NCBI GenBank assembly: GCA_946543025.1
Contig: CAMNLN010000046.1
Span: 1-15,799 of the forward strand
Direction of reading: 5' to 3'
DNA from: an uncultured Verrucomicrobiota bacterium
GTDB lineage: Bacteria; Verrucomicrobiota; Kiritimatiellia; RFP12; UBA1067
DNA length: 15,799 nucleotides
Position numbers and translations under genes: made by a program. Positions 7,321 through 15,799 of the stretch are shown here, one piece after another. Each line of letters opens with the position of its first letter. Position 1 is the stretch's first letter. The notes under the pieces were generated by a model. The model was not told the origin of the DNA. It saw nothing but the letters and a program-made list of their open reading frames with translations, and made no database searches.

Positions 7321-8601
7321 TTACGCTGATGGAAGCGACAGCTCGAACCGGCAACCGCCTCCGGCGACGGGCTCGAGCGTAGCCGTGCCGTGGTGGAGCT
7401 GGGCAATGTGCTTGACGATCGCGAGGCCGAGTCCCGTGCCGCCCTGGTCGCGGCTGCGGTTCTTGTCCACGCGATAAAATCGCTCGAAGATGCGGGCGCG
7501 GTGCTCGGGAGGGATGCCGACGCCATGGTCCTCGACAGAAAGGACGGCTTTCCCCTTGCGGACGGCGAGCGAGAGGACGATGTCGGGCGAACCGCTGTAG
7601 CGCAGGGCGTTTTCCACAAGGTTGGAAAGGGCGTGTTCCACAAGTCGCGCGTCGCACGGAACGGTAGCGGACGGCAAGTCGCCCAAGACGAGCTGGACGT
7701 TGGCGGCATCGGCCTTCGGCTGGAGGCGCATCCTGACGCTGCGGACGATGTCGGAGAGGTCGGCGGGGACGAATGAGACGTTCTCGTCGCGCTGCTGCTC
7801 CTCGAGGTGCGCCAGCTCGAGGATGTCTTGGGCGAGAGCGTTGAGGCGGACGCTCTCGCCGCGCAGAAGGCCGAAAAGCGTCTTGCGGTTGTCGGGCGGC
7901 AGGTCGTCGCCTCCGTCGAGGAGATCGACCGCGCCGAGGATACCGGTGAGCGGGGTCTTGATCTCATGGGTGAGGTTGGCGATGAACTCGCTCCTGAACC
8001 GTTCGGCCCGTTGGAGTTCGGCGAGCTGGCGTTCGCGCTCGCGGATGCGCGCGCGTAACTGATGGGTGAAGAGGAATATGAAGAGAAAGCCGACGGCGCC
8101 GACGAGTCCGGCGAGGACGAGCCCGAGGCGGGCTCGCCGGAAGGGAGCGTAGAAGCGCGAGGTGGGGATCGCGAGGCGCACGACGTGTTCGCCCGCGCGC
8201 TGCGCGCAGAAAAACATCTCTTCGCCGGTCGTCTGCGACCGGCGGATCGCGGTGCCGACGCCGCGGGCAAGCGCGGCTTCCACTTCGGGACGGCTGCGGT
8301 GTCCGCCGAAGGTAGGCGTGGTGTCGTACATGACGCCGCCCGGGGCGGTGAGGATGGTGAGGCGCGCGCCGTCCTCGCGGCAGCTGTCGCCAAACTCGCG
8401 GATGCGGCGAAAGTCCCCCGTCTCGATGGCGTCGCCGAGCGCGTCGGCGGCGAGCAGGGTGCGCGCGCGCATGTCGCGCTCGGCCCAACCGCCGACGGCG
8501 GAGCGGAAAGCGGCAAGTTCAGAAGCCAGCACCCAGACGCAGGCGGCGAGGCTGCACGCGGCAAGGATGCCCGGAATCACGTGTCCGATACGAAATGTCA
8601 T
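7321..8601 (-). CDS. Membrane sensor histidine kinase, PhoR-like
   Basis: A 426-residue sensor kinase. It has two membrane segments (about 6-28 and 158-180) enclosing a ~125-residue extracytoplasmic sensing region of no recognised type. A short charged coiled linker (RARIRERERQLAELQRAERF) follows. The HisKA domain carries phospho-acceptor His212 in LTHEIKTPLTG. The ATPase domain has an N-box (N327, N331 in NLVENALRYS), G1 with D358 (VEDHGVGIP), an F-box (IFERFYRVDK) and G2 (GGTGLGLAIVKH). No typical HAMP domain is apparent between TM2 and the HisKA helix. The frame extends to a TTG at 8622, but the ATG at 8601 is preferred because the membrane segment follows it closely and a TACAAT lies 9 nt upstream. 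No response regulator is in the window, so its partner and signal are unknown. It converges with the GH42-like gene (10-bp gap, no terminator seen) and diverges from gltX. Confidence 0.92.
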   Translation of the reverse strand: MTFRIGHVIPGILAACSLAACVWVLASELAAFRSAVGGWAERDMRARTLLAADALGDAIETGDFRRIREFGDSCREDGARLTILTAPGGVMYDTTPTFGGHRSRPEVEAALARGVGTAIRRSQTTGEEMFFCAQRAGEHVVRLAIPTSRFYAPFRRARLGLVLAGLVGAVGFLFIFLFTHQLRARIRERERQLAELQRAERFRSEFIANLTHEIKTPLTGILGAVDLLDGGDDLPPDNRKTLFGLLRGESVRLNALAQDILELAHLEEQQRDENVSFVPADLSDIVRSVRMRLQPKADAANVQLVLGDLPSATVPCDARLVEHALSNLVENALRYSGSPDIVLSLAVRKGKAVLSVEDHGVGIPPEHRARIFERFYRVDKNRSRDQGGTGLGLAIVKHIAQLHHGTATLEPVAGGGCRFELSLPSA

Positions 8602-8610
8602 ACGGAGACT

Positions 8611-8619
8611 ATTGTAGCA
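8611..8619 (-). promoter_or_regulatory. Predicted extended -10 promoter of the histidine kinase gene
   Basis: On the minus strand TGCTACAAT is an extended -10 ending 9 nt before the ATG at 8601, predicting a leader of about 3 nt. No Shine-Dalgarno sequence is present and no clear -35 is seen. It lies back to back with the gltX -10 within 54 bp. Confidence 0.45.
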
Positions 8620-8636
8620 CAATCCGGCGGACGGTT

Positions 8637-8645
8637 TGGTATAAT
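8637..8645 (+). promoter_or_regulatory. Predicted extended -10 promoter of gltX
   Basis: TGGTATAAT is a perfect extended -10, ending 10 nt before the gltX ATG at 8656. The predicted leader is about 4 nt. The sequence between hexamer and start (ATCCCGCGCT) contains no Shine-Dalgarno sequence. No convincing -35 lies at 16-18 nt spacing. Confidence 0.55.
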
Positions 8646-8655
8646 ATCCCGCGCT

Positions 8656-9966
8656 ATGTCAGAGATTCGCGTTCGATTCGCCCCGTCGCCGACGGGGAAG
8701 GTCCATATCGGCAACATCCGCGCCGCCATCTACAACTGGCTCTACGCGCGCCACACGGGCGGCAAGTTCCTCCTGCGCGTGGAGGACACAGACCTCGAGC
8801 GGTCCACGCCCGAGGCCATCCAGACCCTGCTCGACTGCATGGAATGGCTGGGACTCGACTACGACGAGCCGACATTCTACCAGACGAAGAACGTTTCCCG
8901 CCACCTCGCGTGCGTGGAGAAGCTGCTCGCCGACGGCCGCGCCTACAAGATGGAAAAGACTTCCCGCGACGGCAAGACGGGCGAGGTGGTGATGTTCCGC
9001 ATGCCCAAGGAGGGCATACTTGCGTTCGACGACATTGTCAAAGGCCACATGGAGAAAAAGGCCGAAGACGTGCCCGACTTCGCGATCGTCCGTTCCGACG
9101 GTTCGCCGATCTTCCACCTCGCCAACGTGGTGGACGACATCGACCAGCGCGTCACCCACGTCATCCGCGGCGACGACCACGTGGAGAACACCTTCAAGCA
9201 CATCGAGCTGTTCAAGGCGCTCGGCGCCACGCCGCCCGTCTACGGCCACCTCTCCATGATCGTCAACGCGCAGGGCAAGCCCTATTCCAAGCGCGACGGC
9301 GCGGCGTTCGTGGGCGAGTTCCGCGAGAACGGCTATCTGCCAGAGGCGCTTTTCAACTATCTGCTCCTCCTCGGCTGGAATCCGGGCGACGATCGCGAGG
9401 TCCTCACGCGGCAGGAGATGGTCGAGCTGTTCGACATCGAGAAGGTGCACGTGACGGCGGCGAAGTTCGACATCAAGAAGCTCCAATGGATGAACGGCGA
9501 GTATATCCGCCGCGCGCCGCGCGAGCAGTTCAGGACGGAACTGCTGTCCCGCCTTGCCGCGGCCGGACTCGTGCCGCCGCCGGATTTCAACATGGAACTG
9601 CTGATCGACCAGCTGCAGGTCCGAACGAAGTTCTGGAACGACATTCCCGGCAACTGCGTCTGGTTCTTCACGGACGACTATCCGATGGACGAGAAGGCCG
9701 TGGAGAAGCGCCTGAAAAAGCCGGGCGTGAAGGAACTTCTGCTCGACTTGGCGGATCGATTCGCGAAACTGGAGCCGTTCACGGCTGCGGCCGGCGAGGC
9801 GATGGTGAAGGACCTTTCGCAGGGCCAGGGGATGGGGCCATGGGTACATCCGATCCGCGTGGCGGTCTCGGGCCGCATGGAGGGGCCGGGCCTCTTCGAG
9901 ATGCTCGAACTTCTCGGGCGCGATCGCACGGTCGCCCGCCTCGCGCGCGCCGCCGCGATGTTGTAA
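8656..9966 (+). CDS. gltX: Glutamyl-tRNA synthetase, compact form
   Basis: A 436-residue class I synthetase that charges tRNA-Glu. The Rossmann fold shows FAPSPTGKVHIGN (HIGH-type motif at 17-20), RVEDTDLERS, RSDGSPIFHLANVVDD, THVIRGDDHVENT and GKPYSKRDGA (KMSKS-type, S211-K212-R213), then GYLPEALFNYLLLLGWNPGDDRE. A C-terminal helical anticodon-binding region of about 170 residues rules out the tRNA-modifying GluQ-RS. It is shorter than the usual 465-490. In the acceptor-binding insertion, AYKMEKTSRDGKTGEVVMFRMP replaces a stretch that is normally about 30 residues longer and carries the Cys-x-Cys zinc ligands in E. coli GltX; no Cys is present there. The ATG at 8656 is chosen because the family N-terminus starts there; the longer open frame upstream is antisense to the kinase. 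It has no Shine-Dalgarno sequence and a TATAAT 10 nt upstream. Confidence 0.95.
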   Translation: MSEIRVRFAPSPTGKVHIGNIRAAIYNWLYARHTGGKFLLRVEDTDLERSTPEAIQTLLDCMEWLGLDYDEPTFYQTKNVSRHLACVEKLLADGRAYKMEKTSRDGKTGEVVMFRMPKEGILAFDDIVKGHMEKKAEDVPDFAIVRSDGSPIFHLANVVDDIDQRVTHVIRGDDHVENTFKHIELFKALGATPPVYGHLSMIVNAQGKPYSKRDGAAFVGEFRENGYLPEALFNYLLLLGWNPGDDREVLTRQEMVELFDIEKVHVTAAKFDIKKLQWMNGEYIRRAPREQFRTELLSRLAAAGLVPPPDFNMELLIDQLQVRTKFWNDIPGNCVWFFTDDYPMDEKAVEKRLKKPGVKELLLDLADRFAKLEPFTAAAGEAMVKDLSQGQGMGPWVHPIRVAVSGRMEGPGLFEMLELLGRDRTVARLARAAAML

Positions 9967-9983
9967 GGCCTCCGCCTTTTTTT
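9965..9983 (+). terminator. Small intrinsic terminator overlapping the gltX stop codon
   Basis: AAGGC (9965-9969), loop CTCC, GCCTT (9974-9978) form a 5-bp stem followed directly by more T residues, seven Ts in all (9977-9983). The left arm shares two bases with the gltX TAA. The stem is short but the layout is that of an intrinsic terminator. The T-run abuts the -10 of the next gene. Confidence 0.6.
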
Positions 9984-9991
9984 GCTATAAT
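9983..9991 (+). promoter_or_regulatory. Predicted extended -10 promoter of the GH-A hydrolase, leaderless
   Basis: TGCTATAAT is a perfect extended -10 ending 6 nt before the ATG at 9998, so transcription should start at or next to the start codon. A TTGTAA at 9961-9966 could serve as a -35 with a long 19-nt spacer. The six nucleotides GCCGTC contain no Shine-Dalgarno sequence. Confidence 0.55.
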
Positions 9992-9997
9992 GCCGTC

Positions 9998-12706
9998 ATG
10001 AAAATTACGGCATGCAAGGTTTTGGGCGTCTGTACGGCGGCATTGGCCGCGGCGGTTGGCTTCGGCGCTCCGCTGGAAGCGGGGCTGGGCATCAACGGCA
10101 ACATGCGCGTGGGCGGCAAGGGTGCCCGGCTGTCGCTCACCATCCATCACGAGGGGTGGAATTACACGTCCACAGGGGTGCGGACGGACTTTGCGTTCCC
10201 CGACAAGGCGTCCGGTACGGCCCAGTTCGAGCTGTTCCGCGAGAAGGACCGGTGCGGACACGGCAGCTCCACGCTGTTCCCGACGGCCGACGGACGGGCA
10301 GTCTATGTGGTCACGGCCACGTCGGAAGCCGACTTGAACCCGGAGGCCACCGTGCTGTCGCTCGTCTTGCCGTGCGACAAGTGGGCGGGCGGCAGCTGGA
10401 CCGATTCGTCCGGAAAGAAGCACGTGCTGCCGAAAAATTTCGACGACAAGAAAATGTGCCTCTACTCCGCGACGACGAAAACAATCTCCTTCGCCGCCGA
10501 AGGGGACGCCGAGCCGTTCACCCTGACCTTCCCCGCTCCAGCGCCGCTGATGATCCAGGACGACCGCAAGTGGGTGCAGACCTTTACGCTGCGCATCTCG
10601 ACGGACGCCGGACATGCGTTCAAGAAGGGCGACCAGCGCGCCTTCACGTGCATCCTCTCCGCACCGGACGGCGTGAGCGTGACGATCGACCAGCCGGTGG
10701 TCGTCAGGCGCGGACCGGACTGGATTCCGCTCGACTACGGCAAGAATGTCGAGGCCGGGAGCGCGCTCGACTTCTCCGGGATGGGTCTGCAGGACGCCCC
10801 GGCAGGCAAGAACGGCTGGCTACGGAACGTCGGCGGCCACTTCGAGTTCGAGGGAAAGCCGGGCGTACGCCAGCGCTTCTACGGTGTGAACCTCTGCTTC
10901 TCCGCGAACTTTCCCGACCAGGCGCTTGCCGACGAGCTGGTGACGCGCCTCCTGCGCCTCGGCTACAACGCCGTACGCATCCACCATTACGAGAACTGGG
11001 ACGGCGTGATCAAGGGATCGAAGGACCGCCTGACGCTTAATGACGAATGGGCGAAGCGCCTCGACTACCTGCTTTTCCGCGCGATGGAGAAGGGCATCTA
11101 CGTGACGACGGACCTTTTCACCTCGCGCCCCGTGATGTGGCGCGACGTGGGCATCGACCGCGACGGGCAGGTGCCGATGCAAGTGTACAAGAACCTCGTC
11201 GGGGTCCACGAGCCCGCGTTCGAGAACTGGAAGACGTTCTCCCGAAACCTGCTCACGCACGTGAACCCGTACACGGGCCGCGCGTACAAGGACGAACCGG
11301 GCCTGCCGCTCATCTCCCTCATCAACGAGGGGCACCTCACCTGGTGCTGGGACGAGATCCGGAAGGAGGCACCGATGAAGGCCGCATGGAAGAAGTGGCT
11401 TGCCGCGAGGCGGGCCGCCGATCCCGCGTTCGCGAAGGGCGTCTCCGACGACGCCGAGCAAATCCCCGCCTGGAACAACGCCGCGCTCATCGCCTTCATG
11501 GCGGACATGGAGGACGATCTCTCGAAGCGCCAGCGCGAGTTTCTCCGCGCGCTCGGCGTGAAGGCGCTCCTCACCAGCCAGAACTGCGGCGGACACTACG
11601 TGCCGCTCATGGCGATGCGCGAGGCTCGCTACGACTACGTGGACGACCACTTCTACGTGGACCATCCGCAGTTCATCGCACGGCCGTGGTCGCTGCCCTC
11701 GCGGTGCCCGAACACGAACCCCGTGTTCTCCAAGAACCTGCCGCCCGTGGCGTGCGCCTACACGCGCATGCCTTCCAAGCCGTTCTGCATCACGGAGTGG
11801 AACTTCTCGGGGCCGGGGATGTTCCGTGGCGTGGGCGGCATCATGACGGGCGCAATGGGCGCGCTGCAGGACTGGGACGGCCTCTGGCGCTTCGCCTACT
11901 CGCACAGCGACGGCAACCTGCGCGACCGCGCGGGCTTCCCCGGCTACTTCGACGTGGGAAGCGACCCGCTCGGCCAGGCGTCCGACCGCGCGAGCGTCTG
12001 CCTCTTTCTGCGCGGCGACATGGCACCGCTCGCGGACAAGCTGGCCCTTGCGGTGACGCCCGATACGTTCATGCCTGCGGACGGCAAGCCGACGGGCGTA
12101 GTGCCCAAGTGGCGCGACGCCGCGTGGCAGGCGCAGGTGGGTACGGCGGTCGCGCCCACGCCCGCCGGCGTAAAGACGTTCAACCTCGGCGAACAGCTGT
12201 CGAAGGAAACGGCTCCTGTGCCGCTCGCGCCAAACGCCGCCCTCGCGTTCGACCGGACTGTCGGCAGCTTCAAGATCGACACGCCGCGCACGGCCGGCGG
12301 CTTCACGCCGAAGGGCGCGCTCGCCGCCGGGTCGGTCGCCTTCGACGTGGGCGACGTGCCGGCCACGGTCTGGGCTAGCTCGCTTGACGGCCAGCCGATC
12401 GCGCGGTCAGGGCGCGTCCTCGTGACGCATCTGACTGATGTGCAGGCCGACGGCAATGTCTACGCCGACAAGGCGAAGACGACGCTCCTCAAGTGGGGAG
12501 CGTACCCGCCCGTCGTGCGTAACGGCTCGGCGGAAGTGACGCTCGCGCTTGCGAATCCGGATGCTTACGAGGTCTGGGGGCTCTCGACGACAGGCAAGCG
12601 GTTGGAGAAGCTCTCCGCTGCGGTGCGTGACGGCAAGCTCGCGTTCACGGCCACGGTCAAGGCCGCCTCCGGCGCCCGCATGCTCTACGAGGTCGTGCGA
12701 AAATAG
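9998..12706 (+). CDS. Large exported clan GH-A (GH5-like) glycoside hydrolase
   Basis: A 902-residue secreted protein with a signal peptide (KVLGVCTAALAAAVGFGA). An N-terminal beta-rich region (~25-260) is followed by a TIM-barrel region (~270-680). RQRFYGVNLCFSANFP and RLLRLGYNAVRIHHYENWDG are the usual beta-1/beta-2 features of GH5-type barrels. LINEG places the Asn-Glu acid/base pair at N443-E444. CITEWNFSGPGMFRG places the likely nucleophile at E600. The barrel is interrupted between 445 and 535 by a helical insertion rich in Ala, Lys and Arg (MKAAWKKWLAARRAADPAF). Residues ~690-902 form a C-terminal beta domain ending in MLYEVVRK, resembling the accessory domains of large clan GH-A hydrolases. 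It stands alone, between the gltX terminator and the ppdK leader, so it gives no operon clue to its substrate. Clan assignment is good; the subfamily is not recognised. Confidence 0.82.
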   Translation: MKITACKVLGVCTAALAAAVGFGAPLEAGLGINGNMRVGGKGARLSLTIHHEGWNYTSTGVRTDFAFPDKASGTAQFELFREKDRCGHGSSTLFPTADGRAVYVVTATSEADLNPEATVLSLVLPCDKWAGGSWTDSSGKKHVLPKNFDDKKMCLYSATTKTISFAAEGDAEPFTLTFPAPAPLMIQDDRKWVQTFTLRISTDAGHAFKKGDQRAFTCILSAPDGVSVTIDQPVVVRRGPDWIPLDYGKNVEAGSALDFSGMGLQDAPAGKNGWLRNVGGHFEFEGKPGVRQRFYGVNLCFSANFPDQALADELVTRLLRLGYNAVRIHHYENWDGVIKGSKDRLTLNDEWAKRLDYLLFRAMEKGIYVTTDLFTSRPVMWRDVGIDRDGQVPMQVYKNLVGVHEPAFENWKTFSRNLLTHVNPYTGRAYKDEPGLPLISLINEGHLTWCWDEIRKEAPMKAAWKKWLAARRAADPAFAKGVSDDAEQIPAWNNAALIAFMADMEDDLSKRQREFLRALGVKALLTSQNCGGHYVPLMAMREARYDYVDDHFYVDHPQFIARPWSLPSRCPNTNPVFSKNLPPVACAYTRMPSKPFCITEWNFSGPGMFRGVGGIMTGAMGALQDWDGLWRFAYSHSDGNLRDRAGFPGYFDVGSDPLGQASDRASVCLFLRGDMAPLADKLALAVTPDTFMPADGKPTGVVPKWRDAAWQAQVGTAVAPTPAGVKTFNLGEQLSKETAPVPLAPNAALAFDRTVGSFKIDTPRTAGGFTPKGALAAGSVAFDVGDVPATVWASSLDGQPIARSGRVLVTHLTDVQADGNVYADKAKTTLLKWGAYPPVVRNGSAEVTLALANPDAYEVWGLSTTGKRLEKLSAAVRDGKLAFTATVKAASGARMLYEVVRK

Positions 12707-12825
12707 TCTTAACGGCATGAGATCATCGCCGGTCCGGCATGTGCTATAAGCGCCGTGGTGATTTCAGAAACGATCCGGACGGCGCATGCAGATCGTCTGG
12801 GGTCCCGAAAACGCGATGAAATAGC

Positions 12826-12843
12826 GCGAAATGGCAATTTCGC
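12826..12843 (+). other. Perfect 7-bp hairpin upstream of the ppdK promoter
   Basis: GCGAAAT (12826-12832), loop GGCA, ATTTCGC (12837-12843). No T-run follows, so it is not a standard terminator. It ends 10 nt before the predicted -35 of ppdK, a place where an operator could lie, but there is no further evidence of function. Confidence 0.3.
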
Positions 12844-12853
12844 CAAAATTCGC

Positions 12854-12882
12854 TTCACATTCAGCATGGAATTTCATATACT
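12854..12882 (+). promoter_or_regulatory. Predicted sigma-70-type promoter of ppdK
   Basis: TTCACA (12854-12859) and TATACT (12877-12882) are separated by exactly 17 nt, each matching five of six consensus bases. Start at about 12889 gives a leader of roughly 48 nt that includes an AAGGA ribosome binding site. Unlike most promoters in this window, it has a good -35 and a normal leader. Confidence 0.6.
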
Positions 12883-12936
12883 ATCCGCCGTTTGCAAAAG
12901 AAGGTCAAGAGAAAACAAAAGGAAAAGAAGGACAAC

Positions 12937-15576
<2,640 letters not shown>

Positions 15577-15625
15577 GAGATCGAAACGGCTGCGCGCCTC
15601 TCGCCCGCAGCCATAATCGCGCAAA

Positions 15626-15671
15626 GAGTGGCGGCCGTTGCTCAACGGCCGCCACTCGCAACTTTTCGTTT
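15626..15671 (+). terminator. Strong hairpin downstream of ppdK, probable terminator
   Basis: GAGTGGCGGCCGTT (15626-15639) pairs perfectly with AACGGCCGCCACTC (15644-15657), a 14-bp stem with a 4-nt loop GCTC. TTTTCGTTT follows after 5 nt. It lies about 50 nt after the ppdK stop and before the next promoter, which fits a terminator, although the T-tract is displaced and broken. Confidence 0.75.
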
Positions 15672-15690
15672 CTCGGACAGATGGTTCGTG

Positions 15691-15699
15691 TGATATAAT
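15691..15699 (+). promoter_or_regulatory. Predicted extended -10 promoter of the Tat-signal gene
   Basis: TGATATAAT is a perfect extended -10. Start at about 15706 gives a leader of roughly 24 nt containing AGGAG at 15716-15720, spaced 9 nt from the ATG at 15730. No clear -35 is seen at 17 nt. Confidence 0.55.
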
Positions 15700-15729
15700 G
15701 CAGCAAAAGGCAGAGAGGAGAAAATCGGA

Positions 15730-15799
15730 ATGGACAGGTTTGCGAGTGCGGCGGGAAGACGTGAATTTCTGAAGGGTGCGGCCATGATTGGCGCGGCGG
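15730..15799 (+). CDS. N-terminus of a Tat-exported protein (cut by window edge)
   Basis: Only 23 codons are visible: MDRFASAAGRREFLKGAAMIG and two more Ala. GRREFLKGAAMIGAA is a standard twin-arginine signal (R-R-x-F-L-K followed by a hydrophobic Ala/Gly-rich segment). The product is therefore folded, perhaps with its cofactor, before export. In Planctomycetota and Verrucomicrobiota such signals are common on Gfo/Idh/MocA-type oxidoreductases, sulfatases and sugar-phosphate isomerase-like proteins, but nothing visible discriminates among them. An AGGAG site and an extended -10 promoter precede it, and the ppdK terminator separates it from ppdK, so it starts its own transcription unit. Confidence 0.8.
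   Translation, partial: MDRFASAAGRREFLKGAAMIGAA

Larger units (their letters stand above)
12707..12936 (+). other. 230-bp intergenic region and ppdK leader
   Basis: This gap is clearly less GC-rich than its neighbours. It holds TGCTATAAG at 12742-12750, resembling the extended -10 elements elsewhere in the window. It also contains a hairpin at 12826-12843, a second promoter at 12854-12882, and an A/G-rich leader ending in AAGGA before the ppdK ATG. A 61-codon frame starting with GTG at 12755 runs through it and ends at 12940, sharing ATGA with ppdK. It looks non-coding by composition and is not called as a gene. I see no clear terminator for the upstream hydrolase; GCCGGTCCGGC at 12728-12738 is too short and lacks a T-run. 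Confidence 0.6.

Noticed and set aside
6276..8564. 762-codon minus-strand frame spanning the GH42-like gene and the kinase
   Set aside because: The first part is a wrong-frame reading of the kinase (Ser/Pro/Ala-rich) and the rest is antisense to the GH42-like gene. It has no motifs.
8602..8622. TTG start adding seven residues to the kinase
   Set aside because: The ATG at 8601 is a better start, and the predicted -10 lies inside the extension.
8062..8655. 198-codon upstream extension of gltX
   Set aside because: It is antisense to the kinase, and the conserved synthetase N-terminus begins at the ATG at 8656.
8659..9849. 396-codon minus-strand frame opposite gltX
   Set aside because: Antisense shadow of gltX with low-complexity composition.
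8656..9966. Reading the synthetase as GluQ-RS (tRNA-queuosine glutamylation)
   Set aside because: That paralogue lacks the anticodon-binding region, which is present here in the last ~170 residues.
10820..11905. 361-codon minus-strand frame opposite the GH-A hydrolase
   Set aside because: Antisense shadow, His/Val/Arg-rich, no motif and no promoter or ribosome binding site.

Overview
The window is a GC-rich bacterial segment with ten genes or gene fragments, packed tightly and mostly on the + strand. It has no tRNA, rRNA, IS element or CRISPR array. Several features suggest an anaerobic, polysaccharide-degrading member of the Planctomycetota-Verrucomicrobiota group, perhaps a gut-type Kiritimatiellota or Lentisphaerota bacterium. 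These are three large exported glycoside-hydrolase-like proteins, one with the LFVDDFL opening I associate with planctomycete and verrucomicrobial beta-propeller proteins, plus a pyruvate phosphate dikinase and a Tat-signal protein. The taxon is an inference from gene content, not a demonstrated placement.

Layout. (1) Positions 2-2546: the 3' part of an exported beta-propeller glycosidase-like gene, then a DapA/NanA-family aldolase 22 bp downstream, probably one sugar-catabolic operon. (2) 2509-3171, minus strand: a thiamine pyrophosphokinase whose 3' end overlaps the aldolase by 38 bp. (3) 3234-7310: a three-gene overlapping operon of a short class B penicillin-binding transpeptidase, a RodA/FtsW (SEDS) glycosyltransferase, and an exported GH42-like protein. 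(4) 7321-8601, minus strand: a sensor histidine kinase with no partner regulator in view. (5) 8656-9966: a compact glutamyl-tRNA synthetase. (6) 9998-12706: a large exported clan GH-A hydrolase. (7) 12937-15576: pyruvate phosphate dikinase, followed by a strong hairpin. (8) 15730-end: the start of a Tat-exported protein.

How it fits together. The exported hydrolases and the aldolase suggest glycan breakdown and sugar-acid catabolism, and PPDK suits an energy-saving anaerobic glycolysis. The SEDS/transpeptidase pair is a cell-wall synthesis module with an unexpected exported hydrolase-like protein translationally coupled to it.

The most interesting regulatory observation is that five genes (thiN, the transpeptidase, the kinase, gltX and the GH-A hydrolase) have a TATAAT-like -10 hexamer only 6-10 nt before the start codon and little or no Shine-Dalgarno sequence. 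This predicts leaderless or nearly leaderless mRNAs. Operon-internal genes, ppdK and the last gene have purine-rich ribosome binding sites instead. Most of the -10 elements are of the extended TGnTATAAT type.
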